A stretch of 64,000 nt of DNA from Terriglobia bacterium (GCA_020073165.1 JAIQFP010000022.1:1-64000), one strand, 5' to 3'. Shown: positions 42,767 through 51,070, counted from the first letter of the stretch. A program made the numbers and translations. Notes: generated by a model not told the origin, from the sequence alone.

Positions 42767-42922
42767 ATGCCAGTCCTCATGATCGCCTTGGTCGCGCTCG
42801 GTGTCTTTGGCGCCATTGGCGCCCTGTTGGTCACCGCTATGTTTCTGGAGACCCGGATGCAGAAAAAGAACCACGAAGCGCCAGGTTTGGACGCGGGAGC
42901 CGTTCCGGCAGGCAAGCACTAG
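42767..42922 (+). CDS. 51-residue single-pass membrane protein
   Basis: A short gene: one membrane helix (MPVLMIALVALGVFGAIGAL and on to about residue 26), then a charged tail ETRMQKKNHEAPGLDAGAVP. It has a strong ribosome-binding site (GAGGAGG, seven bases before the ATG) and a Crp-type palindrome just upstream, which supports a real gene despite its length. I know no family. The helix plus short tail resembles accessory subunits of membrane complexes, for example of oxidases, but nothing in the sequence proves that. Confidence 0.65.
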   Translation: MPVLMIALVALGVFGAIGALLVTAMFLETRMQKKNHEAPGLDAGAVPAGKH

Positions 42923-42965
42923 AAGGCGTCCACCCACCTCATAAAGACTTATCACGCCAGGGTGT

Positions 42966-43502
42966 TCAATCGTGGCCAACCCACTCGGTCCGCAGCCGCG
43001 GGGGCCGCATTAAGGTCTGCACCACCACGCAATACTGTTCCGTTCTCTCCCGCAATCCGCGCATCTGTTCCGGGGTTGCCTTGGGCGCAGCCACATCAAA
43101 ATGAAGATGAATGCCGTCAAAGCCGACGGGCACGTCTTTTGATATGCCAAGGGTACCTCGAAGATCCAAGTCTCCCTCCACCGTGACCGCAATGCGTTCG
43201 GTTGGTATGCCCATAGCTGCAGCCACCATCTGACAGGTGATCTGCGCTCAAGCCGCCAAGGCCCCAAGCAAAAGGTCACCGGAACAGGCGCCGGTACCGC
43301 CGCCCCCGACTCCCTTGTGGGCCTCGGCCTGGTAGATGGCACGTCCGATGTCGACCGAGCATGCCACCGGAACATCCGTCTCCCCAGCTTTCACCCGGAT
43401 TGTGATTCGCGAGGCATTTGGGTCGCTGCGATATTGCTCTTTCAGCGGCTTCTGAAGCGATCGAATATCCACCGCAACCTCTTTCTTCTGATTCTTGGCC
43501 AT
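42966..43502 (-). CDS. OsmC-family protein with in-frame UGA at the conserved Cys (probable selenoprotein)
   Basis: Read through one UGA (43248-43250), this is a 178-residue OsmC/Ohr-fold protein: DPNASRITIRVKAGETDVP, GGGGTGACSGDLLLGALAA-UGA-AQITCQMVAAAMGI, then TERIAVTVEGDLDLRGTLG and GLRERTEQYCVVVQTL. In OsmC the residue after ALAA is the peroxidatic Cys, and the Cys of EQYC is its partner. The UGA falls exactly on the first of these. OsmC-like selenoproteins have been reported in environmental genomes. The ATG at 43502 begins MAKNQKKEV; 16 more codons are open upstream. It would reduce organic hydroperoxides. It overlaps nothing and lies 49 bp downstream of the leftward transporter gene. 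Confidence 0.82.
43219..43245 (-). promoter_or_regulatory. Candidate bacterial SECIS hairpin (OsmC gene)
   Basis: After the UGA the mRNA can fold GCAG-A-UCACC around the loop UGUCAGAU and pair with GGUGG-CUGC: nine pairs with one bulged A and a G second in the loop. The loop starts 12 bases after the UGA, slightly nearer than usual, so an alternative hairpin (CAG-AUGGUGG-CUG) should be considered. Drawn by eye. Confidence 0.45.
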
Positions 43503-43550
43503 TTTTCGCTGACTGGCTGACCCACGGTTCCAAGAGTTCCGCGCAAACAC

Positions 43551-44798
43551 TCACGCGCTTCCCGTCGCGGGCGCTTCCCCCGTCTCCTCCCGCATAAAAC
43601 TCTTTCCCTTGTTCTCCGAGCCCAGCGCCACCACGGTGATCAGCAGCGCGATGTTGGTGATCTCGAAGGCGGCCAGCGCCCAGGCGTAGCCCAGGTGGTC
43701 GCGCAGCGCGTACTCGATGGTGTTGGTAGGGGCGGCAAACAGAATGCCGAGCTGGTAGGCGAAGCCCGGCATCAGTCCGCGCACCGCGTCAGGAGCCAGT
43801 TCGTTAAGATGTGCGGGAATGATGCCCCAAGTCCCCTGCACTCCCACCTGCATCATGAATGCGCCCAGGGCCAGCATGGCCAGGGAGCCGCCGAATGTCC
43901 ACACTGGAATCATCGCCAAAGAGAGGAGGAGCGCTGCAATCATGCTGCGCCGCCGGCCGAGTTTTTCCGAGAGATGGCCGAAAGCAATCGCACCCAGTAC
44001 CGCGCCAATGTTATAGAGGATGGCCATGTAGGAGACGATTGCCGGGGCGAAGCCTCGGGCCGACTTCAGAAAGTCCGGGTAAAGATCCTGCGTGCCGTGA
44101 GAGAGGAACATCATGAGCGTCATCAGCAAGACCAGATAGAAAAAGATCTTCCAGTGGCCGCTGGCGGTTTTGACGATGGCGCCTAACGTTGGAGCCCGGT
44201 GCTGCTTCCACGCTTCCGACTCCCGCACCCGGTAGCGGATATAGAAGGCCAGCAGCGCCGGCGCGCCGCCCACCCAGAACATGGCGCGCCATCCCCAGAC
44301 TGGAGAAAGGGGCAGAATCACTCGTGCCGCCACCGCCGCCAGCAGGTATCCGATGGAATAGCCACTCTGCACGATGCCCGACAGAATGCCGCGCCATTTT
44401 CCCGGCGCGCTTTCCATGGCCAGGGACGCGCCCACGCCCCACTCTCCGCCCATGCCGATGCCGTAGATGGTGCGCAGAATCAGGAACACGGTGTAGTTGG
44501 GCGCGAAGCCGCAGAACAGTTCGATCAGCGAAAAGAAGACAACATTCGCCATCAGCGGCTTGCGCCGTCCGTAGCGGTCGGCGAGCAAACCAAACACCAC
44601 CGCGCCCACCGGGCGCATGGCCAGCGTGGCGAACGTGGTGAAGATGATCTTCTCTTTGGAGACGTGAAACTGGGCCGACAAAGTGTCAAACAGAAATACC
44701 AGGACGAAGAAGTCGAAGGCGTCCAGCGTCCAGCCCAGAAAGCTGGCGGTGACCGCATGCCATTGGTCGCTGCGCGAGAGCGGGGTGGGCCCCGGCAT
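43551..44798 (-). CDS. Major facilitator superfamily transporter, sugar/carboxylate type
   Basis: A 415-residue protein with 12 predicted membrane helices. Signature loops are LADRYGRRKPL (between helices 2 and 3), RTIYGIGMGGEWGVGASL and ESAPGKWRGILSG, and FGHLSEKLGRRRSM in the second half. This set is typical of the SHS and AAHS branches (lactate, sialate, aromatic acids). Substrate is not certain; monocarboxylate or organic-acid/proton symport is likeliest. I start at the ATG of MPGPTPLSRSDQWHAVTA (44798); seven upstream codons are also open. Its stop is 49 bp before the OsmC start, so the two may be co-transcribed. Confidence 0.88.
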   Translation of the reverse strand: MPGPTPLSRSDQWHAVTASFLGWTLDAFDFFVLVFLFDTLSAQFHVSKEKIIFTTFATLAMRPVGAVVFGLLADRYGRRKPLMANVVFFSLIELFCGFAPNYTVFLILRTIYGIGMGGEWGVGASLAMESAPGKWRGILSGIVQSGYSIGYLLAAVAARVILPLSPVWGWRAMFWVGGAPALLAFYIRYRVRESEAWKQHRAPTLGAIVKTASGHWKIFFYLVLLMTLMMFLSHGTQDLYPDFLKSARGFAPAIVSYMAILYNIGAVLGAIAFGHLSEKLGRRRSMIAALLLSLAMIPVWTFGGSLAMLALGAFMMQVGVQGTWGIIPAHLNELAPDAVRGLMPGFAYQLGILFAAPTNTIEYALRDHLGYAWALAAFEITNIALLITVVALGSENKGKSFMREETGEAPATGSA

Positions 44799-44977
44799 GG
44801 TGGTGGACCTTATCCTCAATCAGTCCGCGAATTCGTCTGGACGCGCCATCAGAACATGATTGCGGCAGCTTGGCAATGCTCTCCACGATGCCCCGGTCAC
44901 TCCCGGGAGTGACCCCAATCACGGCTGAATGCCGCAGGTCGCGAGAGACTCTTAATGGAGTGGTTCGCCCGGAGCAG
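44799..44977. other. Intergenic region between the transporter and a pseudogene
   Basis: No gene; likely promoter of the leftward transporter. The GGGAGTGACCCC stretch near 44908 is not a match to the Crp core. Confidence 0.4.
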
Positions 44978-45153
44978 GTGACCGATTCCGGCCGCTACGC
45001 GGTCTCTCAGGAGTCCGACCGCGGTCTGTTCAAGACCCCATGCCTGCGCAACATCAACGTGACGTCGCGCACGACGGCAGTCTGAAGGACTTGAAGCAAG
45101 TGATGGATCTCAAGAACGCGTCTGCCCCAAAGCAGCTGTGGGCAGGGTTTTAG
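44978..45153 (+). pseudogene. 3' remnant of a di-heme cytochrome c peroxidase gene
   Basis: In one frame VTDSGRYAVSQESDRGLFKT and PCLRNINVTSR match the block near the C-terminus of MauG/CcpA-type peroxidases (DLGRY, GxFKTPxLRN). The next piece, HDGSLKDLKQVMDL, continues the family sequence in a different frame, ending at TAG 45151-45153. Between them a few residues (normally APYMH) are missing, causing the shift. No heme-binding Cys-x2-Cys-His or N-terminal half is present. It is a dead fragment. Confidence 0.65.
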
Positions 45154-45294
45154 CTGGCGTTTGCAGTTGACAAGCGCCCTTGTTTCGGAGGAAACTCCGC
45201 TCAAATCGGCTCTAATGTGCTTGCTCCCCCACCGCCACAGGGAAGCGTCCTGTATGGCGGGCAAGCTCTGACATGTGATACCAGGGCTCCTCCC

Positions 45295-46668
45295 ATGGCT
45301 CATCAACCCATGTTGCGGCCCGATCCGCCTGAGCATCGGCCCTCCGATCCCTCAGACCCTCTCGAACCCGAGATGGACGATCCGGACGCTGGGCTCTACC
45401 TGGCCCGCTTGGCCAGTACCCTGGCGGCGCATGGCGGAGGCGCGTCGTCCTCCGATCTTGCCCTCGACCTGGTGCTCAATGAAATCGTGGAGCAGGCGCG
45501 CCTGGCGACCACCGCCACCGGTGCGGCCATCGCTTTGCTTCGTGGCGAAGAGATGGTGTGCCGCGCCACCAGCGGGGCCAACTCTCCGGACCTGGGGGCA
45601 CCGCTTGACATGCATTCCGGGCTCTCCGGGGCCTGCGTCCGAACCCGGGAAATGCAGCGCTGTGACGACGCCGAGACCGATCCCCGCGTTGACTCCGCCG
45701 TCTCGCGCACTCTGGAGGTCCGCTCCGTTCTGGTGCTGCCGGTGCTGGATGGAGAGGAGTTGCTGGGCGTCTTTGAGATCTTTTCCCCACGGGTGGGCGC
45801 CTTCAGCGAGCGTGATGTGCAGACCCTGCAAGCCCTCTCCCGACGGATTGTGCACAGCGTCCGTCGCGCAGCGGAGACACCAGTTCCAACACCCCCGGCT
45901 GCGGAGATTATTTCTGTATCAACCAGCGCCGGCGAACGCGTCGTACCTCGTTCGCTGGATGCGATCCGGCGGATTGCGCTGCCAACGCAACCGCGTCGGC
46001 GCGATCGCTGGACCGACCTGCTGAACGCGGTTGTGATTGCATTAGCCTTGCTGCTGGGATGGATGGTGGGCCGCGTCGGCTGGGAACAAGCCAAGGGGAG
46101 TCCGTCCCGCGTCAGTGCTCCCGCGCCCAAGCCGCAGACCACGCAGTCCACACCGCCATCGGCGCCCGCTCAGAACCAGGTCGCGCCTCAGCCCAGCGCG
46201 AAGAAGGGCGCGGTTCCGACCGCGCTCAAGACTGAGCTCAAACAAAGCGCCGGGACGGAGCCTCCCACAGATGGCTTAGTGGTGTACGAGAAAGGCAAAG
46301 TCATCTTTCGGATGACGCCTGCGCCAACCGCACCCCGGGCGCCGGACGGCGTCGCCGGTCACAGCGAAGAGGGAACTGACGCCACCCTGGTCTCGCTTCC
46401 CGCGGAAGTGGCCAACACCTACCTGGTGCAGCGTGTCGAACCGGTCTATCCGGAGGCGGCAAGGCAACAGCACCTTCAGGGTGCGGTGGTCCTCGATGCC
46501 GTGGTGGGGAAGGATGGCATCGTCCGCGAAGTGAGAGCGGTTAGTGGAGATTCCCAGCTCACCCCCGCAGCGGTGGAGGCGGTCCGGCAGTGGCGTTTCA
46601 AACCCTACTTGCTGAACGGCTCGCCTGTTGCCTTTCAGACGCAAATCACTCTGAACTTCGCACCTTAG
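45295..46668 (+). CDS. GAF-domain protein fused to a TonB C-terminal domain
   Basis: A 457-residue protein. Residues about 50-200 form a GAF domain (DLVLNEIVEQARLATTATG, AAIALLRGEEMVCRAT, SVLVLPVLDGEELLGVFEIF, FSERDVQTLQALSRRIV). One membrane helix follows at about 245-262 (LLNAVVIALALLLGWMVG), then a Pro/Ala/Gln-rich periplasmic arm and a TonB_C domain (about 375-457: VQRVEPVYPEAARQQHLQGA, VRQWRFKPYLLNGSPV). It appears to join a cytoplasmic sensor to a TonB-type energy arm. I start at ATG 45295; a GTG at 45217 is also possible. It lies beside unrelated genes. Confidence 0.82.
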   Translation: MAHQPMLRPDPPEHRPSDPSDPLEPEMDDPDAGLYLARLASTLAAHGGGASSSDLALDLVLNEIVEQARLATTATGAAIALLRGEEMVCRATSGANSPDLGAPLDMHSGLSGACVRTREMQRCDDAETDPRVDSAVSRTLEVRSVLVLPVLDGEELLGVFEIFSPRVGAFSERDVQTLQALSRRIVHSVRRAAETPVPTPPAAEIISVSTSAGERVVPRSLDAIRRIALPTQPRRRDRWTDLLNAVVIALALLLGWMVGRVGWEQAKGSPSRVSAPAPKPQTTQSTPPSAPAQNQVAPQPSAKKGAVPTALKTELKQSAGTEPPTDGLVVYEKGKVIFRMTPAPTAPRAPDGVAGHSEEGTDATLVSLPAEVANTYLVQRVEPVYPEAARQQHLQGAVVLDAVVGKDGIVREVRAVSGDSQLTPAAVEAVRQWRFKPYLLNGSPVAFQTQITLNFAP

Positions 46669-46824
46669 GTCTGAGCCGGGGAGAAGCACGCTTTCTCCAC
46701 CCATGTCCTTTTCGCCCGTAGCCTCATAAAAAATTTTTTATGCCGGAAATCCGCGTCCAAAGCTGCTCCCACTGATCTAATCAGCCTCAGGATCATTTTG
46801 CATCCCGCGGAAGGAGTCCGCCGC

Positions 46825-47778
46825 ATGGAAACGACCTCGAGGCCGCCCGCCTGGCAGGTGCTGCTCGCCTTCGCGATCATCTATTTTGTCTGGGGCTCCA
46901 CCTTTCTGGCGATCCGCGTAGGCGTGCGCGAGGTGCCGCCGTTTCTTCTTGCGGGCATGCGCTTCCTGGTTGCCGGAGTTGCCCTGTTCGGCTGGATGCG
47001 AGCCAAAGGAACTCCGTCACCCAATCTTCGCCAGTGGGGCGCGGTGTCGTTGCTCGCCGTCCTGATCTTTGTCCTCGACTACGGCCTGCTGTTCTGGGCC
47101 GAGAAGCGCGTACCCTCGGGCATAGCTGCCGTCATGATGGCCACCATCCCCGTGTTCATGACCACGTCGGAGATCCTCATCCTCCGCACACAGCGCCTGA
47201 GCGCCCGGCTGGCAATCGCTCTCCTCGTAGGCATCGGCGGCGTGGCGGTGCTCGTCAGCCGCACGCTCACCTTCGGAGAAGCTCCGATTGACACCGCCGG
47301 CGCCGGCGCCCTGATTGTGGCCGCCATCAGTTGGTCGGTGGCGTCGGCGCTTACCCGCAAATTACCGCTGCCCGCCGCAAAAGCCATGAGTTCCGGAGCC
47401 CAGATGCTTGCCGGAGGAGTATTGCTCACTTTGACCGCGGCGTTTCTCGGGGAATTCCGAGGCTTCCACGTCCAAGCGGTCTCCCGCGGAGCCTGGCTCG
47501 CTCTGGCTTATCTGATTGTGGCGGGGTCCATCGTCGCCTTCACGGCGTATGTCTGGCTCATCCATCACGAATCGCCTACCCGGGTGGGTACTTATGCTTA
47601 CGTAAATCCGGTAGTCGCGGTTGTACTAGGGTATTTCCTTGGAGGAGAAGCAATTGGCCCGCGCACTGTTGTCGGAACGGCACTTGTGCTGGTCAGCGTG
47701 GTGGTGATCACTACCACACCGGCCAGGACACGCGAGACCCCGACCTGGCGTGGCGAACCGCAGGAGGTCGAGCCGTAA
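46825..47778 (+). CDS. EamA/DMT-family drug/metabolite transporter
   Basis: A 317-residue protein with ten membrane helices and two EamA repeats: VLLAFAIIYFVWGSTFLAIR opens the first, GAGALIVAAISWSVASALTR the second. PVVAVVLGYFLGGEAIG lies in the last pair. The family exports amino acids, nucleosides or metabolites; the substrate is not predictable. The ATG at 46825 has AAGGAG ten bases upstream. It stands alone, with 17 bp between its stop and the stop of the facing NarL gene. Confidence 0.9.
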   Translation: METTSRPPAWQVLLAFAIIYFVWGSTFLAIRVGVREVPPFLLAGMRFLVAGVALFGWMRAKGTPSPNLRQWGAVSLLAVLIFVLDYGLLFWAEKRVPSGIAAVMMATIPVFMTTSEILILRTQRLSARLAIALLVGIGGVAVLVSRTLTFGEAPIDTAGAGALIVAAISWSVASALTRKLPLPAAKAMSSGAQMLAGGVLLTLTAAFLGEFRGFHVQAVSRGAWLALAYLIVAGSIVAFTAYVWLIHHESPTRVGTYAYVNPVVAVVLGYFLGGEAIGPRTVVGTALVLVSVVVITTTPARTRETPTWRGEPQEVEP

Positions 47779-47795
47779 AACCAACCCAGTATAGG

Positions 47796-48521
47796 CTACG
47801 ATTGCGATGGCAGGTTGTGAACGATGGATTTCATTGCCCCAGATCCCCACACCTGGCCGCGTTGGAGCGCAAATAGCGCCAGTTCCACCCGGGTGGAGAC
47901 TCCCAGTTTTTCAAATACCCGGAACAGATAATTCTTGATGGTGTGTTCGCTCAAGTCCAGCCGCTGCGAAATTTGGCGGTTGCTCAGCCCTTCGGCGACC
48001 AGCCGCGCAATCTCCAGTTCGCGCTTGCTCAAGGGCCGCGACCCGGCCAGGTTACGGGGCTCAATCGTTCCCGGCTGCACCAGCGCGTCCAGCACGAAGT
48101 CCAATTCCGCCGAACTCGCCCACACTTGCCCCTCGTAAACGCACTGGATGCACTTGCACAAGGTCTGGAACGAATCCGACCGGCAGAAGACGCCGCTGGC
48201 GCCACAGCGAAATGCTTCCACCACCGCGTTGCGGTCGAGCGCATCCAGCAACACGATAGTGCTGGCCGCGGGCCGCAGCGCTCGCACCTCGCGCACCAGG
48301 CGAATGCCGCCAACGGGATTGTCCGGGAAGCTGGTGCTGATTAACAACACCTGGAAGGAAGCGCTCTCCAGCGCCGACAAGACTTCTCTGGGAGTGACCG
48401 CCGGCACCGCGTAGTAACGCTTACTGCGCTGTAACGCGTCCGCCAGCAGGCGGCAACTCATCGCAGCTGCATCTGCGACCAGGACGCGAATCCTGGGATC
48501 GGAATTGGGGAGCGAAGCCAA
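47796..48521 (-). CDS. NarL/LuxR-type regulator with degenerate receiver (paralogue 1)
   Basis: A 241-residue protein. Residues about 10-125 have a response-regulator fold (RIRVLVADAAAMSCRLLADA, FQVLLISTSFPDN, RNAVVEAFRCGASGVFCRSD), but the phosphoacceptor Asp is Ser (ISTSFPD) and the conserved Lys is absent. Residues about 160-225 are an intact LuxR HTH (LSKRELEIARLVAEGLSNRQ, ISQRLDLSEHTIKNYLFRVF). Control is therefore probably not by ordinary phosphorylation. The start (48521) is a TTG; no better codon is near. It is a clear paralogue of the protein at 51093-51911, and the pair flanks two polysaccharide-type genes. Confidence 0.88.
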   Translation of the reverse strand: MASLPNSDPRIRVLVADAAAMSCRLLADALQRSKRYYAVPAVTPREVLSALESASFQVLLISTSFPDNPVGGIRLVREVRALRPAASTIVLLDALDRNAVVEAFRCGASGVFCRSDSFQTLCKCIQCVYEGQVWASSAELDFVLDALVQPGTIEPRNLAGSRPLSKRELEIARLVAEGLSNRQISQRLDLSEHTIKNYLFRVFEKLGVSTRVELALFALQRGQVWGSGAMKSIVHNLPSQS

Positions 48522-48968
48522 CGCTTAGACCAACCGCGAACGGGTAACGAGCGGCGGAATTCTACGTTGAATACCTCGCAGCCACAAGGAGTCCTAAGCC
48601 CCCTCTTATCGGACGCTTGTGCCTCCAGCCGGGGATTGGCGACAACAGTGCCCAAGAGCTTTAATTTTCAATGTGTTGGCCTGTTCCTGCTGCACACGTT
48701 GCGGCAAAACATGGCCAGCAAAACAGAGACTTTAGTCTCCCCCACTTTATACTCTTGCCGGGGTATACTTTGTCGGGCAGAGTTGTAGGCAGGTCGGTAT
48801 CTTCGATCAACCCCCGCGGAGAACCCCTTGTATCAACAGCTACTTTGCTGAATTAATCTATTCTTCATTGCAGGTTTTCCGAAGTTCGACGGGAATTGCT
48901 CCTCCTCCCATAAATGCGGGCACTGGTTTCGCACGGGCCCGCTACGGCACCATCGCTGGAGACCAGGG
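48522..48968. other. Divergent regulatory region before the ATPase gene
   Basis: The 447-bp gap holds the promoters of the NarL paralogue (leftward) and the ExeA-type ATPase (rightward). It contains an inverted repeat GAGACT-TT-AGTCTC (48726-48739) followed by TATACT boxes near 48748 and 48768. No gene is supported. Confidence 0.45.
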
Positions 48969-50030
48969 ATGTACTTGAAGTTTTTTGGACTGCGGGAAGA
49001 GCCATTCGGCGTGACGCCGGATCCGCGCTTCCTCTATCTAGGGGCCGCCCATCGCGAGGCGATTGCTTCCCTCTACTACGGCATCGAGGCCGGCCGCGGA
49101 TTCCTGGGCCTGATCGCCAAGCCCGGCATGGGCAAGACCACGATCCTGTTTCATCTGCTGGAAAAATTCCGCAGTTCCGCGCGCACTGCGTTTCTGTTTC
49201 AGACGCAGTGCACCTCGCGCGAGTTCATGCGCTTCCTGCTGGCTGAGTTGGGATACAACGACGACGGTCAGGATTTCGTGCGCATGCACGAAGAGTTCAA
49301 CAAGCGTTTGCTGCAGGAGGCACGCGCCGGCAATCGTTTTATCGTAGTGATTGACGAAGCCCAGAACCTGGAGCCCTCGGTGCTGGAGACGGTGCGCCTG
49401 CTCTCCGATTTCGAGACCCCCCGCGCCAAGCTGCTGACGATTATTCTGGCGGGACAGCCCGAACTGGCCAGCAAACTCGCCAGCCCGGGCCTGGCCCAGC
49501 TGCGCCAGCGGGTCTCCATCGTCAATCGCCTGGAGCCCCTGCCCTCCTGGGAGATTAAGAACTACGTCGAGCACCGCCTGCAGGTTGTCGGCTATCAGGG
49601 CGACCCGCTGTTTACCCCGGAAGCGCTGGCAGAAATCGCCCGTTTCACCGAAGGCATTCCCAGAAACGTCAACAATTTCTGTTTCAACGCTCTATCGCTG
49701 GCCTGCGCTTTGCGGCAAAAAACCGTGGATCTACCCATTGTGCAGGAGGTGATTGCGGACTTGGACATCAGTAAGCACGTTCCCGAGGTGTCGTCCGACG
49801 CGCCTGTTGCCCAGGTGCCCGTGCCCACCGCCAACGTGCCGCTGCCGCGCCGCGAGGAGGTTCCCCTGACGGCTTCTCGGGCTCCCGGCGGGAACGGAGC
49901 GTCTTTGACTCCGGCTGAAGCCAGGGCCTACATGCAGCAGTTGGCCGCGAAACTGAAAAGCTGGCAGGGGGCTCTGGATCGCACTACCAAGCCACATGAG
50001 GTGCGGACCGGCAGACACTCCTCGGATTAG
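48969..50030 (+). CDS. ExeA/GspA-type AAA+ ATPase
   Basis: A 353-residue ATPase. It opens MYLKFFGLREEPFGVTPDPR, the ExeA/PrsR signature. Walker A is GLIAKPGMGKTTILFHLLEK (about 49-68), Walker B FIVVIDEAQNLEPSVLET (about 123-140), and LLTIILAGQPEL follows (about 155-166). A C-terminal linker with many Pro (VPVPTANVPLPRREEVP) leads to a helical end. Such ATPases serve type II secretion or, in exosortase-type gene clusters, polysaccharide export (the PrsR group). Its neighbour 84 bp downstream is CpsD-like, which favours the polysaccharide role. Confidence 0.88.
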   Translation: MYLKFFGLREEPFGVTPDPRFLYLGAAHREAIASLYYGIEAGRGFLGLIAKPGMGKTTILFHLLEKFRSSARTAFLFQTQCTSREFMRFLLAELGYNDDGQDFVRMHEEFNKRLLQEARAGNRFIVVIDEAQNLEPSVLETVRLLSDFETPRAKLLTIILAGQPELASKLASPGLAQLRQRVSIVNRLEPLPSWEIKNYVEHRLQVVGYQGDPLFTPEALAEIARFTEGIPRNVNNFCFNALSLACALRQKTVDLPIVQEVIADLDISKHVPEVSSDAPVAQVPVPTANVPLPRREEVPLTASRAPGGNGASLTPAEARAYMQQLAAKLKSWQGALDRTTKPHEVRTGRHSSD

Positions 50031-50114
50031 ATGTGGCATGACCGGCACCAGCGAGTGTCATCGCTCGGGTCAGTTCCGCCGCCTGGGATCAAGAAACGCT
50101 AAAGGACCCCCGTT

Positions 50115-50903
50115 ATGAGCAGAAACTTCGAACTGTTACAGAAGCTTGGCAAGGAACAGGATCTGCTGTCTCCGACTCCCGCCGACGGCAACCAAAAGGA
50201 GTCCTCTCCAACTCCGGTGCCGACTGTCGTAGTCCCCAGCGCCACGTCTGCCGGGAGTCCGTCGGCGACCCTCGCCGCCGGCAGCCTGGAGCAGGTCAAC
50301 GCCCTGGCCCAGCAACTGTTCATCATTCCGGCTGCCGATGCGCCGCGCACCGTGGTCTTCGCCAGCACCGAGCCGGGCACGGGTTGCACCTGGGTCTGCG
50401 CCCACCTGGCGGAAGTCCTGGCCAGCCGTGTCGCTGGCTCCGTCTGCCTGGTGGACGGCAATCTGCGTGACCCCGGTTTGCATCAGCACTTCGGCGTCGA
50501 AAATGCCGGCGGTCTGTCGGACGCGTTGCTGCGCCTCGATCCAATTCGCACCTTTGCCCGTTCCGTGGCCCTGCCCAACCTCTGGCTGATCAGCGCGGGC
50601 CCGGGGGGAGAGAGCGTGCAGGCGCTGTTGACCTCTGACCGCATGCGCTTGCGCCTCACCGAACTGCGCGCCGAGTTTGACTTCGTGTTGGTGGACTCTT
50701 CCGCCCTGAGCGTTGCTAATGACGCCATTGCCCTCGGCAGCATGAGCGACGGCGTGGTCATGGTGCTGAAGGCGAACGCCTCCCGCCGCCAGGTTGCGCG
50801 CCAGGCCATCGACGACTTACAGGGTGGCAAAGCCAAAGTTCTGGGAGCCGTTCTCAACCAGCGCACCTTCCCCATCCCGGATGCGCTGTACAAGAAGCTC
50901 TAG
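50115..50903 (+). CDS. CpsD/BY-kinase-like P-loop protein with altered Walker A
   Basis: A 262-residue protein of the CpsD/CapB/MinD-like group: RTVVFASTEPGTGCTWVCAH is the P-loop region (about 78-97), VAGSVCLVDGNLRDPGLHQH the Walker A' region, and FDFVLVDSSALSVANDA the Walker B region. The usual GKS/GKT Lys is replaced by Cys (PGTGCTW), so ATP hydrolysis is doubtful. No Tyr cluster is present at the C-terminus. It may act as a non-catalytic partner in polysaccharide chain-length control. It follows the ExeA-type ATPase on the same strand and is followed by a strong terminator, making a two-gene operon. Confidence 0.85.
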   Translation: MSRNFELLQKLGKEQDLLSPTPADGNQKESSPTPVPTVVVPSATSAGSPSATLAAGSLEQVNALAQQLFIIPAADAPRTVVFASTEPGTGCTWVCAHLAEVLASRVAGSVCLVDGNLRDPGLHQHFGVENAGGLSDALLRLDPIRTFARSVALPNLWLISAGPGGESVQALLTSDRMRLRLTELRAEFDFVLVDSSALSVANDAIALGSMSDGVVMVLKANASRRQVARQAIDDLQGGKAKVLGAVLNQRTFPIPDALYKKL

Positions 50904-50992
50904 AAGAAGCATCGACATGACATCGAAGGATGTTTCCACCAACAAGACTTCGATGAGCTGCTGACAAACATCTCTTCTTGATTCTTAGGTAT

Positions 50993-51020
50993 TGCGCCGG
51001 GATCCTTCCGGCGCATTTTT
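50993..51020 (+). terminator. Rho-independent terminator after the CpsD-like gene
   Basis: TGCGCCGG and CCGGCGCA form an 8-bp stem with a seven-base loop, followed by five T. A standard terminator 90 bp after the stop at 50903. Confidence 0.9.
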
Positions 51021-51042
51021 GTATCTCCACAATTCTCAATTG

Positions 51043-51070
51043 GTGTAATCGCCTTCCATGAGAAGGCCGG
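51043..51070 (+). repeat. 28-bp repeat, second copy
   Basis: Identical to 4507-4534 read on the other strand. It contains a 6-bp hairpin (GCCTTC/GAAGGC) and lies just after a terminator and 22 bp beyond the stop of the leftward NarL gene, so it may itself act as that gene's terminator. No insertion sequence is present here. Confidence 0.7.
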
